Shown piece by piece: positions 51,627-64,000 of a stretch of DNA of 64,000 bases. The stretch spans positions 1 through 64,000 of the forward strand of contig NZ_DF238913.1 of the NCBI RefSeq assembly GCF_000400995.2, given 5' to 3'. Origin of the DNA: Acidovorax sp. MR-S7 (lineage in GTDB: Bacteria > Pseudomonadota > Gammaproteobacteria > Burkholderiales > Burkholderiaceae_C). A program made the translations under genes and the position numbers. Each line of letters opens with the position of its first letter. Position 1 is the stretch's first letter. The notes below the pieces were generated by a model that saw only the letters and a list, made by a program, of their open reading frames with translations, did not search any database and was not told the origin of the DNA.

Positions 51627-53078
51627 TCAGGATGCGGGCGCGTAGGGCGCGAACCGCCGTGCGTTGGGGTCGATGCTCAGCGGCCGGCCCAGCGCGGGGA
51701 AGGCGCGCTGCACGCAGTTCTCCCGGTCGCAGACCTTGCAGCCCGAGCCGATCGGCACGGCGCGCTCAGGCGCGTCCAGCCCCAGCCCGTCGCCGTAGAC
51801 CAGCCGATGGGCGTGGCGCGCATCGCAGCCCAGTGCCACCGAGAAGATGCGCCCGGGCGTGCCGTAGCCGCCGCGCCGGTGCTCCACCGTGCGGGCGATC
51901 CATAGATAAGTACGCTCGTCGGGCATGCGGGCCAGTTGCGTGAGGATCTTGCCGGGCTGCGAGAACGCGTCGTACACGTTCCAAAGCGGGCAGGTGCCGC
52001 CGGTGCGCGAGAAGTGGAAATCGACCGACGACTGGCGCTTGGACATGTTGCCCGCCCGGTCCACCCGCACGAAGAAGAACGGGATGCTGTGCGGGGATGC
52101 GTGGCGCATCGTCGAGAGGCGGTGCCCCACCGTCTCGAAGCCCACGCCGAAGCGCTCGCCGAGCAGGTCGATGTCGTAGCGCAGTTCGTCGGCGGTCGTC
52201 TGGAACAGCCGGTTGGGCAGCAGCAGCGCCGCCGCGAAGTGGTTGGCGAAGCCGATGCGGGCCAGGGCGCGCGCCTCGTCGCTGCCGAAGTTGGCCGCGT
52301 TGGTGAATCCGTCGATCGTCGGCTCCGCCTCCAGCAGCGCGAGCTGGATGCCCAGCTGGAACGCCTGCTGGCCGGCGCTCAGGCCGGCCCCCAGCCGCAG
52401 CTGGTGGCTGGCGCGCTCGAGCATTCGCACCGGCTGCTCGACCGCGGGCGAGCCCGCCGCGCGCAGCACGGTGATGCCGTGGAGGCTGCGCAGCCGCTGC
52501 TCCAGTGCCGCCACGAGCTGGGCCGCATGCGGTGCATAGGGGTCGGTGTTCTCGGGGTGCAGTTGCAGGTAGAGCTGCTCGGCCTGCTCGTCCAGCAGGG
52601 CCAGGTGCTGGTGGCCCGCGTAGAAGAACTCGCGCACTTCCTCATAGGGCTGCACGGGCGCGGGAGCCGCATGCGCGGCGTGGCCGCTGTCGGTGTTCTC
52701 CGCGATCACCGACAGGCGTTCCTCCGCAGCGCGGATACGCTTGTGCAGGCCCAGCAGCACGCGCGTGGCCGCCGGCAGCTGCTCGGCCAGGATGCGGGTT
52801 TCCGCCAGCGGCACCTGGTCGCCGCCCGGCATGTCGGCCAGGGCGCTGCGCAGCTGGCCCAGCTGCCGCGCCTGCGAGTCCTCCGAGAACTGCTGCAGGT
52901 CGATGCCGAAGGCCGCCTGCAGCCGCAGCAGCACGTTCACGGTGAGCGGCCGCTGGTTGTTCTCGATCTGGTTCAGATAGCTGGGCGATACCTTGAGCGC
53001 CTGCGCCAGCGCCGCCTGGGTCAGGCCGCGCTGCTCGCGCAGCGTCTTCAGGTGCGTTCCCATGAAAGCCTTGCTCAT
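51627..53078 (-). CDS. ScfR/RamB-type regulator of short-chain acyl-CoA metabolism
   Basis: The 483-aa protein has an N-terminal Xre HTH (LKTLREQRGLTQAALAQALKVSPSYLNQIENNQRPLT), an IrrE-like/DUF955 remnant in the middle and a C-terminal DUF2083 domain with a cysteine cluster (GSGCKVCDRENCVQRAFPALG). This is the plan of the short-chain fatty acyl-CoA regulators RamB, PrpR and ScfR. It is divergent from methylmalonyl-CoA mutase and probably controls it. The ATG at 53078 or 53090 (MFANM) may be used. Confidence 0.88.
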   Translation of the reverse strand: MSKAFMGTHLKTLREQRGLTQAALAQALKVSPSYLNQIENNQRPLTVNVLLRLQAAFGIDLQQFSEDSQARQLGQLRSALADMPGGDQVPLAETRILAEQLPAATRVLLGLHKRIRAAEERLSVIAENTDSGHAAHAAPAPVQPYEEVREFFYAGHQHLALLDEQAEQLYLQLHPENTDPYAPHAAQLVAALEQRLRSLHGITVLRAAGSPAVEQPVRMLERASHQLRLGAGLSAGQQAFQLGIQLALLEAEPTIDGFTNAANFGSDEARALARIGFANHFAAALLLPNRLFQTTADELRYDIDLLGERFGVGFETVGHRLSTMRHASPHSIPFFFVRVDRAGNMSKRQSSVDFHFSRTGGTCPLWNVYDAFSQPGKILTQLARMPDERTYLWIARTVEHRRGGYGTPGRIFSVALGCDARHAHRLVYGDGLGLDAPERAVPIGSGCKVCDRENCVQRAFPALGRPLSIDPNARRFAPYAPAS

Positions 53079-53176
53079 GTTTGCAAACATCGCAAATTTA
53101 CATTCGCAATTCGCATAAATTTTTCTCCTAATTGTTGCGAATGCTCGCTGTTTTTGCGAAGATTGTAAATATAGAT
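53079..53176. promoter_or_regulatory. Divergent promoter/operator of scfR and the mutase gene
   Basis: An AT-rich 98-bp gap with TTTGCAAA (53080-53087), CGCAAATTT, TTCGCAATTCGCA and TTTTTGCGAAG near 53151. Repeated TTTGCAAA/TTGCGAA motifs resemble the sites of RamB/PrpR-type regulators, which is consistent with autoregulation and control of the mutase operon. Confidence 0.5.
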
Positions 53177-53194
53177 ATGACAGGGACACCCACC

Positions 53195-55332
<2,138 letters not shown>

Positions 55333-55336
<4 letters not shown>

Positions 55337-56346
55337 CGCCTGAGGTGCTGCTCCAGGGCATCGTGGCGGGCAGCGGCGCCGTGCAGCGCCGCGCCATCGC
55401 CAAGGCCATCACGCTGCTCGAATCCACCCGCGCCGACCACCGCGCGCAGGGCGACGAGCTACTCACCGCGCTGCTGCCGCACACGGGGCGCTCGTTCCGC
55501 CTGGGGATCAGCGGCGTGCCCGGCGTGGGCAAATCCACCTTCATCGAGGCGCTGGGCCTGTACCTGATCGCGCAAGGCTTGAAGGTGGCGGTGCTCGCCA
55601 TCGACCCGTCGTCCACCGTCTCCGGCGGCGCCATCCTGGGCGACAAGACGCGCATGGAGCACCTCTCGATGAACGAGCAGGCCTACATCCGCCCCAGCCC
55701 GAGCAGCGGCACGCTGGGCGGCGTGGCCGAGAAGACCCGCGAATCCATGCTGGTCTGCGAGGCGGCGGGCTACGACGTGGTCATCGTCGAGACCGTGGGT
55801 GTGGGCCAGAGCGAGATCGCGGTGCAGGGCATGACCGACATGTTCTGCGTGCTGCAACTGCCCAACGCGGGCGACGACCTGCAGGCCATCAAGAAGGGCG
55901 TGATGGAGCTGGCCGACCTCGTGGTCATCAACAAGGCCGACATCGACCCTCACGCCGCCACGCGCGCGCAGGCGCAGATCACGTCCAGCCTGCGGCTGCT
56001 GTCCATGCACGGCAACCCGGAGCATGCGCACCACGACGGGGCGACATGGGCGCCGAAGGTCATCACGTTGAGCGCGTTGAAAGGCGAGGGCGTGGACGGC
56101 TTCTGGGCCGCCGTGCAGGAATTCCGCCGCCTGCAGACCGCCAACGGCCGCATTGCGTCTCGGCGCGAGCGGCAGTCCCTCGCCTGGATGTGGGAGCGCA
56201 TCGACGCAGGCCTCAAGCAGGCCTTCCGCGCCCACCCACAGGTCAGACAGCTTTTGCCGCAGATGCAGGCCGACGTGGCCGCAGGCCGCATCGCCGCCAG
56301 CACCGCAGCACGAAATCTGCTCGCAGCCCAATCAGGGAAAGCGTAA
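55333..56346 (+). CDS. meaB: MeaB/ArgK G-protein chaperone of methylmalonyl-CoA mutase
   Basis: The 337-aa GTPase from a GTG start has the P-loop [15 protein letters not shown], the [10 protein letters not shown]3 region and the NKAD G4 motif. It protects and reactivates methylmalonyl-CoA mutase by loading or removing cobalamin. Its GTG overlaps the mutase stop by four bases. It is followed by the carboxylase genes after 41 bp. Confidence 0.92.
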
Positions 56347-56387
56347 GCAGCTACTAATTGAATAGCATCAAACCCAAGAGAGCAACC

Positions 56388-57920
<1,533 letters not shown>

Positions 57921-57941
57921 GCGGCCAAGGAGAACAAGAAC

Positions 57942-59990
57942 ATGTTTACGAAAATTCTGATCGCCAACCGCGGCGAAATCGCCTGCCGAGTGATTGCTAC
58001 GGCCAAGAAAATGGGCATCGCCACCGTCGCCGTCTATTCCGACGCTGACAAGGACGCGCGCCACGTCAAGCTGGCCGACGAGGCCGTGCACATCGGCGCC
58101 GCACCCAGCCGCGAGTCCTACCTGCTGGCCGACAGGATCATCGCCGCCGCCAAGCAGACCGGCGCCCAGGCCGTGCACCCCGGCTACGGCTTCCTGTCGG
58201 AGAACGAAGCCTTCGCCCAGCGCTGCGAAGACGAGGGCATTGCCTTCATCGGCCCCAAGGCGCATTCCATCGCCGCGATGGGCGACAAGATCGCGTCCAA
58301 GAAGCTGGCGAACGAAGCCAAGGTCAACACCATCCCCGGCTACAACGACGCTATCGAAGGCGCCGAACGGGCGGTGGAAATCGCCAAGGGCATCGGCTAC
58401 CCGGTGATGATCAAGGCATCGGCTGGCGGTGGCGGCAAGGGCCTGCGCGTGGCCTACAACGACAAGGAAGCGCTCGAAGGCTTCACCGCCTGCCAGAACG
58501 AGGCGCGCAACAGCTTCGGCGACGACCGCATCTTCATCGAGAAGTTCGTTCAGGAGCCGCGCCACATCGAGATCCAGATCCTGGGCGACAGCCACGGCAA
58601 CGTGATCTACCTGAACGAGCGCGAGTGCTCCATCCAGCGCCGCCACCAGAAGGTGATCGAGGAAGCGCCTTCGCCCTTCATCTCCGAAGCCACGCGCAAG
58701 GCGATGGGCGAGCAGGCCGTGGCGCTGGCTAAGGCAGTGAAGTACCAGTCGGCGGGCACGGTGGAGTTCGTGGTCGGCAAGGACCAGGACTTCTACTTCC
58801 TGGAGATGAACACCCGCCTGCAGGTGGAGCATCCGGTGACGGAGTGCATCACCGGCCTCGACTTGGTGGAGCTGATGATCCGTGTCGCGGCGGGCGAGAA
58901 GCTGCCCCTGACGCAAGCCGACGTGAAGCGCGACGGCTGGGCCATCGAGTGCCGCATCAATGCCGAGGATCCGTTCCGCAACTTCCTGCCGTCCACCGGC
59001 CGCCTCGTGCGCTTCCAGGCGCCGGAGCAGTCCATGTTCCAGGCCGATACCAGCAAGAAGTACGGCGTGCGCGTGGATACCGGCGTGTACGAGGGCGGTG
59101 AGATCCCGATGTACTACGACTCGATGATCGCCAAGCTCATCGTGCACGGTACCGATCGCAACGACGCCATCGCCAAGATGCGCGCCGCGCTCAACGGCTT
59201 CGTGATCCGCGGCATCAGCAGCAACATCCCGTTCCAGGCCGCGCTGCTGGCGCACCCCAAGTTCGTCAGCGGACAGTTCAACACCGGCTTCATCGCCGAG
59301 CACTACGCCCACGGCTTCAACGCCGAGGACGTGCCGCACGACGACCCGGATTTCCTCGTCGCGCTCGCCGCGTACATGAACCGCCGCTACCGCGCGCGTG
59401 CTTCGGGCATCAGCGGCCAGCTCACCGGCCACGAAGTGCAGGTGGGTGTCAAGTTCACCGTGGTGGTGCTGGGCGCGGGCGGCAACAACACGCACCACGA
59501 CGTGGAAGTGACCGACTACGACCAAGCCAACCGCTCCAGCGCCATCACGCTGAACGGCAAGACCTATCGCATCAGCAGCACCGCGGGCCTGGGCGACATC
59601 CGCGTGCAGGGCCAGTGCAATGGCATGGGCTTCACCGCCCAGGTGGAGCGCGGCACGGCCAAGAACCCGCTGGCGCTGCGCATCGCGCACAACGGCACGC
59701 AGATCGACGCGCTGGTGCTCTCGCCGCTGGGCGCGCGGCTGCACCAGCTCATGCCCTACAAGGCACCGCCGGACCTATCCAAGTTCCTGCTCTCGCCCAT
59801 GCCGGGCCTGCTGGTCGACGTGGCCGTGCAGCCGGGCCAGAAGGTGCAGGCAGGCGAGAAGCTCGCCGTGATCGAGGCCATGAAGATGGAGAACATCCTC
59901 TTCGCCGCGCAGGATGGCGTGGTGGGCAAGGTCGTCGCGGGCAAGGGCGAGTCGCTGGCCGTGGACCAGGTGATCATCGAGTTCGCCTGA
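57942..59990 (+). CDS. pccA: Propionyl-CoA carboxylase, alpha (biotin) subunit
   Basis: The 682-aa protein has a biotin carboxylase domain (ILIANRGEIACRVI, GGGGKGLRVAYN, EMNTRLQVEHPVTE) and a C-terminal biotinyl domain with the EAMKMEN lysine (about 20-40 residues before the end). A BT linker between them fits propionyl-CoA carboxylases. It carboxylates biotin using ATP and bicarbonate. It starts 21 bp after pccB behind AAGGAG. Confidence 0.94.
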   Translation: MFTKILIANRGEIACRVIATAKKMGIATVAVYSDADKDARHVKLADEAVHIGAAPSRESYLLADRIIAAAKQTGAQAVHPGYGFLSENEAFAQRCEDEGIAFIGPKAHSIAAMGDKIASKKLANEAKVNTIPGYNDAIEGAERAVEIAKGIGYPVMIKASAGGGGKGLRVAYNDKEALEGFTACQNEARNSFGDDRIFIEKFVQEPRHIEIQILGDSHGNVIYLNERECSIQRRHQKVIEEAPSPFISEATRKAMGEQAVALAKAVKYQSAGTVEFVVGKDQDFYFLEMNTRLQVEHPVTECITGLDLVELMIRVAAGEKLPLTQADVKRDGWAIECRINAEDPFRNFLPSTGRLVRFQAPEQSMFQADTSKKYGVRVDTGVYEGGEIPMYYDSMIAKLIVHGTDRNDAIAKMRAALNGFVIRGISSNIPFQAALLAHPKFVSGQFNTGFIAEHYAHGFNAEDVPHDDPDFLVALAAYMNRRYRARASGISGQLTGHEVQVGVKFTVVVLGAGGNNTHHDVEVTDYDQANRSSAITLNGKTYRISSTAGLGDIRVQGQCNGMGFTAQVERGTAKNPLALRIAHNGTQIDALVLSPLGARLHQLMPYKAPPDLSKFLLSPMPGLLVDVAVQPGQKVQAGEKLAVIEAMKMENILFAAQDGVVGKVVAGKGESLAVDQVIIEFA

Positions 59991-60024
59991 AGCGCTCACC
60001 GCCACGCACGGAGCCCGCACGGTG

Positions 60025-60912
60025 ATGAAGATGGACACCACCACCGTGCGGCTGGTGCTCGCGGTGGCGGAGGAGGGCAGCATCTCCCGCGCAGCGGACC
60101 GGATGCAGCTCGCCGTGGCCGCGGCCTCCAAGCGGCTGACCGACCTGGAGCAGCAGCTCGGCACCCGGCTCTTCAAGCGCCAGCCGCACGGCGTGCGCAT
60201 CACCGAGCCGGGCCTGCGCCTGCTGGGCCACATCCGGCAGGTGGACAACCTGATGCAGCGCCTGGAAGGCGATGCGCTCGCGCTCGGCCACGGCCGGGAC
60301 GGGCGCATCCTCATCGGCGCGCCCAAGGCCGCCATCATCGAGTTCCTGGCGCGCGACCTCGCCGCGCTGCAGGCCAAGTACCCCGAGATCACCCTGCAGG
60401 TGCAGGAGGAGAACAGCAAGATCGTGCAGCAGCTGCTGCGCGACAAGGTGATCGACATCGGCATCTTCGAGAAGACCAGCGGCTTCATCGACCTGCCCCA
60501 GGCCGACTACCGGCGCGACCGCCTGGTGCTGGTCTACAGCCGCGCGCATTTCCAGTTCGGCCCGTCCGCGCTGCCGCTCGACGCGGTGCTGGGCGTTCCG
60601 CTGGTGACCCTGGGCCGGGGCTCGGCCATCCTCGCGGCCGTGCAGCGGGCCTACCAGAGCCGCGGGCGCGTGTTCCACGCCAACTACACCGTCAACGGCT
60701 TCGACACCATGCTGGCCCTGGTGCGCCAAGGCCTGGGCGTGGGGCTGATGCCGCCGGCCATCTTCGAGAGCTTCCACCCCGAGGCCGCGCTGGCCGCCGT
60801 GGCGCTGGAGGGCGACTGGCACGAGCGCCGCTACGTGCTCTCCTTCGTCGAAGGCCAGGCGCAGGAGCAGACCCTGCGCAACGTGGTGGCCGAGCTGCTG
60901 CACCGGGCCTGA
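60025..60912 (+). CDS. LysR-family transcriptional regulator
   Basis: The 295-aa protein has a LysR HTH (VRLVLAVAEEGSISRAADRMQLAVAAASKRLTDLEQQLG) and a substrate-binding domain. The GTG at 60022 is an alternative start. It precedes the Bug receptor/CoA-transferase/enoyl-CoA hydratase genes on the same strand and probably controls them; the effector is unknown. Confidence 0.88.
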   Translation: MKMDTTTVRLVLAVAEEGSISRAADRMQLAVAAASKRLTDLEQQLGTRLFKRQPHGVRITEPGLRLLGHIRQVDNLMQRLEGDALALGHGRDGRILIGAPKAAIIEFLARDLAALQAKYPEITLQVQEENSKIVQQLLRDKVIDIGIFEKTSGFIDLPQADYRRDRLVLVYSRAHFQFGPSALPLDAVLGVPLVTLGRGSAILAAVQRAYQSRGRVFHANYTVNGFDTMLALVRQGLGVGLMPPAIFESFHPEAALAAVALEGDWHERRYVLSFVEGQAQEQTLRNVVAELLHRA

Positions 60913-60922
60913 CGGCGCTCAA

Positions 60923-60947
60923 CTGATTTCGTCATTGGCGAAATCAG
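60923..60947. promoter_or_regulatory. Perfect inverted repeat after the LysR gene
   Basis: CTGATTTCG - TCATTGG - CGAAATCAG directly after the LysR stop and before the Bug operon. It has no T-run, so a regulator binding site is at least as likely as a terminator. Confidence 0.5.
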
Positions 60948-61027
60948 ATATGCCCGGCACATTCTTGCCGCAAAACCTCCGGGCGGAGACAGTGGCTGCC
61001 AACAACCACCCGTCAGGAGACAAGCAC

Positions 61028-62005
61028 TTGCAACGCCGTTCCTTCCTTGCCGCCAGCGCCGCGACGCTGGCCGTCCCCTGGGCCCATGCGTCCGCCGCGG
61101 ACCTGCCCAAGGGGCAGGTCAAGATCCTCGTGGGCTGGGCGCCCGGCGGCGGCACCGACGTGTTCGCCCGCATCGTGGGCCAGAAGCTGTCCGAGCTGTG
61201 GGGCCGCCCCGTTGTCGTGGAGAACAAGCCGGGTGCCACGGGCGCGCTGGCGGCCGACTATTTCGCCAAGACCAAATTCACCGACGGCATCAACCTGCTC
61301 ATGGCGCACGTGAACACGCACGCCATTTCGCCGCAGATCTTCAAGAGCATCACCTACGACCCGCTCAAGGACTACGCGCCCATCGTGCTGATCGGCGCCA
61401 CGCCGCACATCCTGGTGACGGGCAGCCAGAACGGCTACGCCAGCGTGCAGGAGGTGGTGGAGGTGTGCCGCAAGAACCCCGGCAAGATCAGTTTCGGCTC
61501 CTCGGGCACCGGCTCGGTGCAGCACCTGGCGGCCGAGATGTTCAACATGGCCGCCGGCGTCAAGAGCATCCACGTGCCTTACAAGGGCTCAGGCCCCATG
61601 CAGACCGACCTGATCGGCGGGCAGATCGACTTCAGCTTCGACACCATGACGGCCGCCACCGCGCAGGTGAAGTCCGGAAAGATGAAGTGCATCGTGCAGA
61701 CGCGCCTGAGCCGCGCCAAGGGCTTCCCCGCCATGCCCACCATGGACGAGCAGGGCTTCAAGGGCTTCGACGCGTCGAGCTGGTACGGCGTGGTGGGGCC
61801 CAAGGGCATGTCCCGCGAGCTGGCCCAGCGCATCAATGCGGACATCAACACCGTGCTGGCCCTGCCTGACGTGGCCAGCCGCTTCGACGGCTACGGCGCG
61901 GAAGACGGCGGCGGCTCGGTCGACAAGTTCGCCGCCTTCATGGTGGACGAGTACCGGAAATGGGGCGACGTGGTGCGCGCCGCCAAGGTCACCGAGGAAA
62001 GCTGA
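61028..62005 (+). CDS. Bug-family (TctC) periplasmic solute receptor, Tat-type signal
   Basis: A 325-aa protein from a TTG start that follows TCAGGAG at good distance. Its signal MQRRSFLAASAATLAVPWAHA has a twin-arginine motif. The mature part has GQVKILVGWAPGGGTDVFARIVGQKL, VVVENKPGATG and SFGSSGTGSVQHLAAEMFN, typical of Bug receptors for carboxylates. It feeds the CoA-transferase gene next door (7 bp downstream). Confidence 0.9.
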   Translation: MQRRSFLAASAATLAVPWAHASAADLPKGQVKILVGWAPGGGTDVFARIVGQKLSELWGRPVVVENKPGATGALAADYFAKTKFTDGINLLMAHVNTHAISPQIFKSITYDPLKDYAPIVLIGATPHILVTGSQNGYASVQEVVEVCRKNPGKISFGSSGTGSVQHLAAEMFNMAAGVKSIHVPYKGSGPMQTDLIGGQIDFSFDTMTAATAQVKSGKMKCIVQTRLSRAKGFPAMPTMDEQGFKGFDASSWYGVVGPKGMSRELAQRINADINTVLALPDVASRFDGYGAEDGGGSVDKFAAFMVDEYRKWGDVVRAAKVTEES

Positions 62006-62012
62006 GAACGAC

Positions 62013-63194
62013 ATGAGCCACACCCCCCACTCCCAGCCCCTGCCGCTGCAGGGCATCCGCGTGCTCGACGTGAGCCAGGTCATGGCCGGCCCCTTCGCCT
62101 GCATGCTGCTGGCCGACCTGGGCGCCGACGTCATCAAGGTGGAGCCGCCCGGCACCGGCGACCAGACGCGCGGCGCCATGGGTTTCAAGATGAAGGGCCC
62201 GGACAGCATGGGCTTCCTGAACATGAACCGCAACAAGCGCTCGCTCGCGCTCGACTTGAAAAGCGACGAGGGCCGCGAATTCTTCTACGAGCTGGCCCGC
62301 ACGGCCGACGTGATCGTCGAGAACTACCGCCCCGGCGTGGTGCAGCGGCTGAGGATCGACTACGAGACCATCCGCCAGATCAACCCGAAGATCGTCTACG
62401 TGAGCATTTCCGGTTTCGGCCAAAGCGGCCCCTGGGCCAGCCGGCCGGGGTTCGACCTCATGGCCCAGGCCATGTCCGGCGTGATGAGCGTGACCGGCTA
62501 TCCGGGCGAAAAGCCCGTCAAGGCCGGCGTGCCCGTGGCCGACATCGGCTGCGCGCTGTTCGCCACCTACGGGCTGCTCGCGGCCTACATCGGCGCGCAG
62601 AAGACGGGGCAGGGCCAGCACATCGACGCCTCGCTGTTCGACTCGGCCATGGCGTTCTCGATCTGGGACATGTCCGAGTACTGGGGCACAGGCAAGCCGC
62701 CGGTGCCGCTGGGCACCAGCAACAAGATGAGCGCGCCCTACCAGGCCGTGAAGGCGCGCGACGGCTACTTCGTCATGGGCGCCACCAACCAGAAGCTCTG
62801 GGCCAAGCTGTGCGCGCTGATCGAGCGGCCCGACCTGCAGGAGCACCCCGACTTCGCCACCGTGGCACTGCGCCTCAAACACCGCGAGGCGCTGATCGAG
62901 GCACTGGAGGCCGAATTCGCCAAGCGAGACAGCGCCGAGTGGGTGGACACGCTGCTGGCCGCCGGCATTCCGGCCGGTCCCATCCTGACCTACCCCGAGG
63001 CCTTCGAGGGCGAGCACGGCGCGCACCGGCGCATGTGCATGGAGATCGACCACCCCATCGAGGGCAAGGTCAAGAACATCGGCTTCCCGGTCAAGATGCT
63101 GGGCACGCCCCAACAGGTGCGCCGTCACCCGCCGTTGCTGGGCGAGCACACCGAGGAGATCGTGGCCGAGATCCGCGCAAAGGCAACCGCATGA
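62013..63194 (+). CDS. CaiB/BaiF-family (class III) CoA-transferase
   Basis: A 393-aa class III CoA-transferase with LPLQGIRVLDVSQVMAGPFACMLLADLGADVIKVEPPG, NRNKRSLALDLKSDEGREF, VENYRPGVV and the segment SGFGQSGPWASRPGFDLMAQAMSG with the catalytic Asp. It should activate the carboxylate captured by the receptor upstream. The stop overlaps the next start (ATGA). It is only distantly similar to the CoA-transferase at 50301. Confidence 0.92.
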   Translation: MSHTPHSQPLPLQGIRVLDVSQVMAGPFACMLLADLGADVIKVEPPGTGDQTRGAMGFKMKGPDSMGFLNMNRNKRSLALDLKSDEGREFFYELARTADVIVENYRPGVVQRLRIDYETIRQINPKIVYVSISGFGQSGPWASRPGFDLMAQAMSGVMSVTGYPGEKPVKAGVPVADIGCALFATYGLLAAYIGAQKTGQGQHIDASLFDSAMAFSIWDMSEYWGTGKPPVPLGTSNKMSAPYQAVKARDGYFVMGATNQKLWAKLCALIERPDLQEHPDFATVALRLKHREALIEALEAEFAKRDSAEWVDTLLAAGIPAGPILTYPEAFEGEHGAHRRMCMEIDHPIEGKVKNIGFPVKMLGTPQQVRRHPPLLGEHTEEIVAEIRAKATA

Positions 63195-63955
63195 GCGCCG
63201 CCGTGCAGGAACGGGTGACGTGCGTGGTGCACGCCTCGGGCGCGGCCGAGATCGTCATCTACCGGCCCGAGCGCCACAACGCCATGACCGCGCCCATGTA
63301 CGAGGCGCTGCTCGCGCACATCGCCGCCTGCCGCGCCGACCCGGCCGTGCGCAGCGTGCTGCTGCGCGGCGCGGGCGGCAAGTCCTTCGTCTCGGGCACG
63401 GACATCGCGCACTTCCGGGACTTCCGCGATGGCAGCGACGGCATCGCCTACGAAGCCTTCGTGGAGCGCGTGATCGACGCGGTGGAGCGCATCCCCGTGC
63501 CCACCGTCGCCGTCGTCGACGGCTGGTGCGTGGGCGGCGGCCTGGCGCTGGCCACGGCCTGCGACTTCCGCCTGTGCAGCGCGGGCTCGCGCTTCGGCGC
63601 GCCGATCGCCAAGACGCTGTCCAACACCCTCTCGTCACGCAACATCGCGCGGCTGGTGGCCGCGCTGGGCGTGCCGCGCGTCAAGCGCATGCTGCTGCTG
63701 GCCGACTACCTTTCGGCCGACGAGGCGCTGGCCTGCGGCTTCGTGCACGCAGCCGTGCCGGCAGGGCAATTGCCGGACGAGGCGCATGCGCTCGTGCAGC
63801 GGCTCATGGCGCTGTCGGGCACCACCCAGGCCGCCGTCAAGGAAAGCCTGCGCCGCATCGTGGCCGAGCACAGCCTGGCCGACGACGACCTGGTGGATTC
63901 CGTTTACGGCAGCGCCGCGTTCCGCGCCGGGGTGGCGGCCTTCATCAAGGGGTAA
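63191..63955 (+). CDS. Enoyl-CoA hydratase/isomerase family protein
   Basis: The 254-aa crotonase-fold protein has the oxyanion-hole regions GAGGKSFVSGTDIAHF and VDGWCVGGGLALATACDFRLCSAGSRFGAPIAK. The catalytic acidic residues seen in typical hydratases are not evident, so it may be an isomerase, hydrolase or decarboxylase of the family. It is translationally coupled to the CoA-transferase and completes a small carboxylate-degradation operon. Confidence 0.88.
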   Translation: MSAAVQERVTCVVHASGAAEIVIYRPERHNAMTAPMYEALLAHIAACRADPAVRSVLLRGAGGKSFVSGTDIAHFRDFRDGSDGIAYEAFVERVIDAVERIPVPTVAVVDGWCVGGGLALATACDFRLCSAGSRFGAPIAKTLSNTLSSRNIARLVAALGVPRVKRMLLLADYLSADEALACGFVHAAVPAGQLPDEAHALVQRLMALSGTTQAAVKESLRRIVAEHSLADDDLVDSVYGSAAFRAGVAAFIKG

Positions 63956-64000
63956 GACGGCTCCATGCGCATGGCGCTCCATGGCAAAATACAAGCCAAA

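Overview
The window is GC-rich proteobacterial chromosome, most likely Burkholderiales/Comamonadaceae (Acidovorax-Alicycliphilus-like). This rests on the extreme third-position GC, the abundance of Bug (TctC-type) solute receptors next to CaiB/BaiF CoA-transferases, the propionyl-CoA carboxylase/methylmalonyl-CoA mutase block under a ScfR-type regulator, and a short intergenic hairpin repeat (CCAGCGCTTG-n5-CAAGCGCTGG) that I associate with this family. No rRNA, tRNA or CRISPR array is visible.

Layout. 1-644: no supportable gene (possible IS edge, then non-coding or decayed DNA). 645-3383: a thioesterase/glyoxalase pair, divergent from a MarR regulator and its MFS transporter. 3554-6658: a translationally coupled four-gene operon (glycosyltransferase, acyl-CoA dehydrogenase-like, PIG-L deacetylase, NodS-type methyltransferase) of unknown product. 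6719-11035 (minus strand): SDR, acyl-CoA synthetase, GntR regulator and an HMG-CoA-lyase-type enzyme. 11115-49201: a 38,087-bp Tn3-family transposon. 49202-51524: the 5' part of a Bug receptor and a CoA-transferase. 51627-64000: a propionate/short-chain acyl-CoA block (ScfR, methylmalonyl-CoA mutase, MeaB, PccB, PccA), then LysR, a Bug receptor, a CoA-transferase and an enoyl-CoA hydratase.

The main result is the transposon. The sequence AGACG occurs immediately outside both ends (11110-11114 and 49202-49206). The ends carry related inverted repeats beginning GGGG. The Bug gene reads through perfectly if the element and one copy of AGACG are removed: 300 codons on the right plus 22 codons and a stop on the left. 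The element therefore split a minus-strand operon CoA-transferase > Bug receptor > HMG-CoA lyase. It carries tnpA at its right end and a divergent tyrosine-recombinase/coiled-coil pair (TnpS/TnpT type) with a candidate resolution site at 14742-14831. Its cargo is an H-NS-like protein at the left tip; an Abi-alpha gene and a PD-(D/E)XK-like nuclease gene (candidate defence pair); a copper locus (TonB receptor, PepSY protein, DUF2946 proteins, MbnP/MbnH, outer-membrane protein, PCuAC); an arsR-arsC-acr3 cassette between two near-identical HAD genes; a Xre/RES toxin-antitoxin pair; a complete kdpABC-EIIA-kdpDE potassium system with a porin; and a 900-residue protein with Hsp70 motifs in permuted order. 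A third inverted-repeat end (29853-29890) abuts a truncated nhaA, so the element was assembled in steps.

Family assignments are from reading motifs by eye. No database search was possible, and start codons were chosen from ribosome-binding sites and overlaps.
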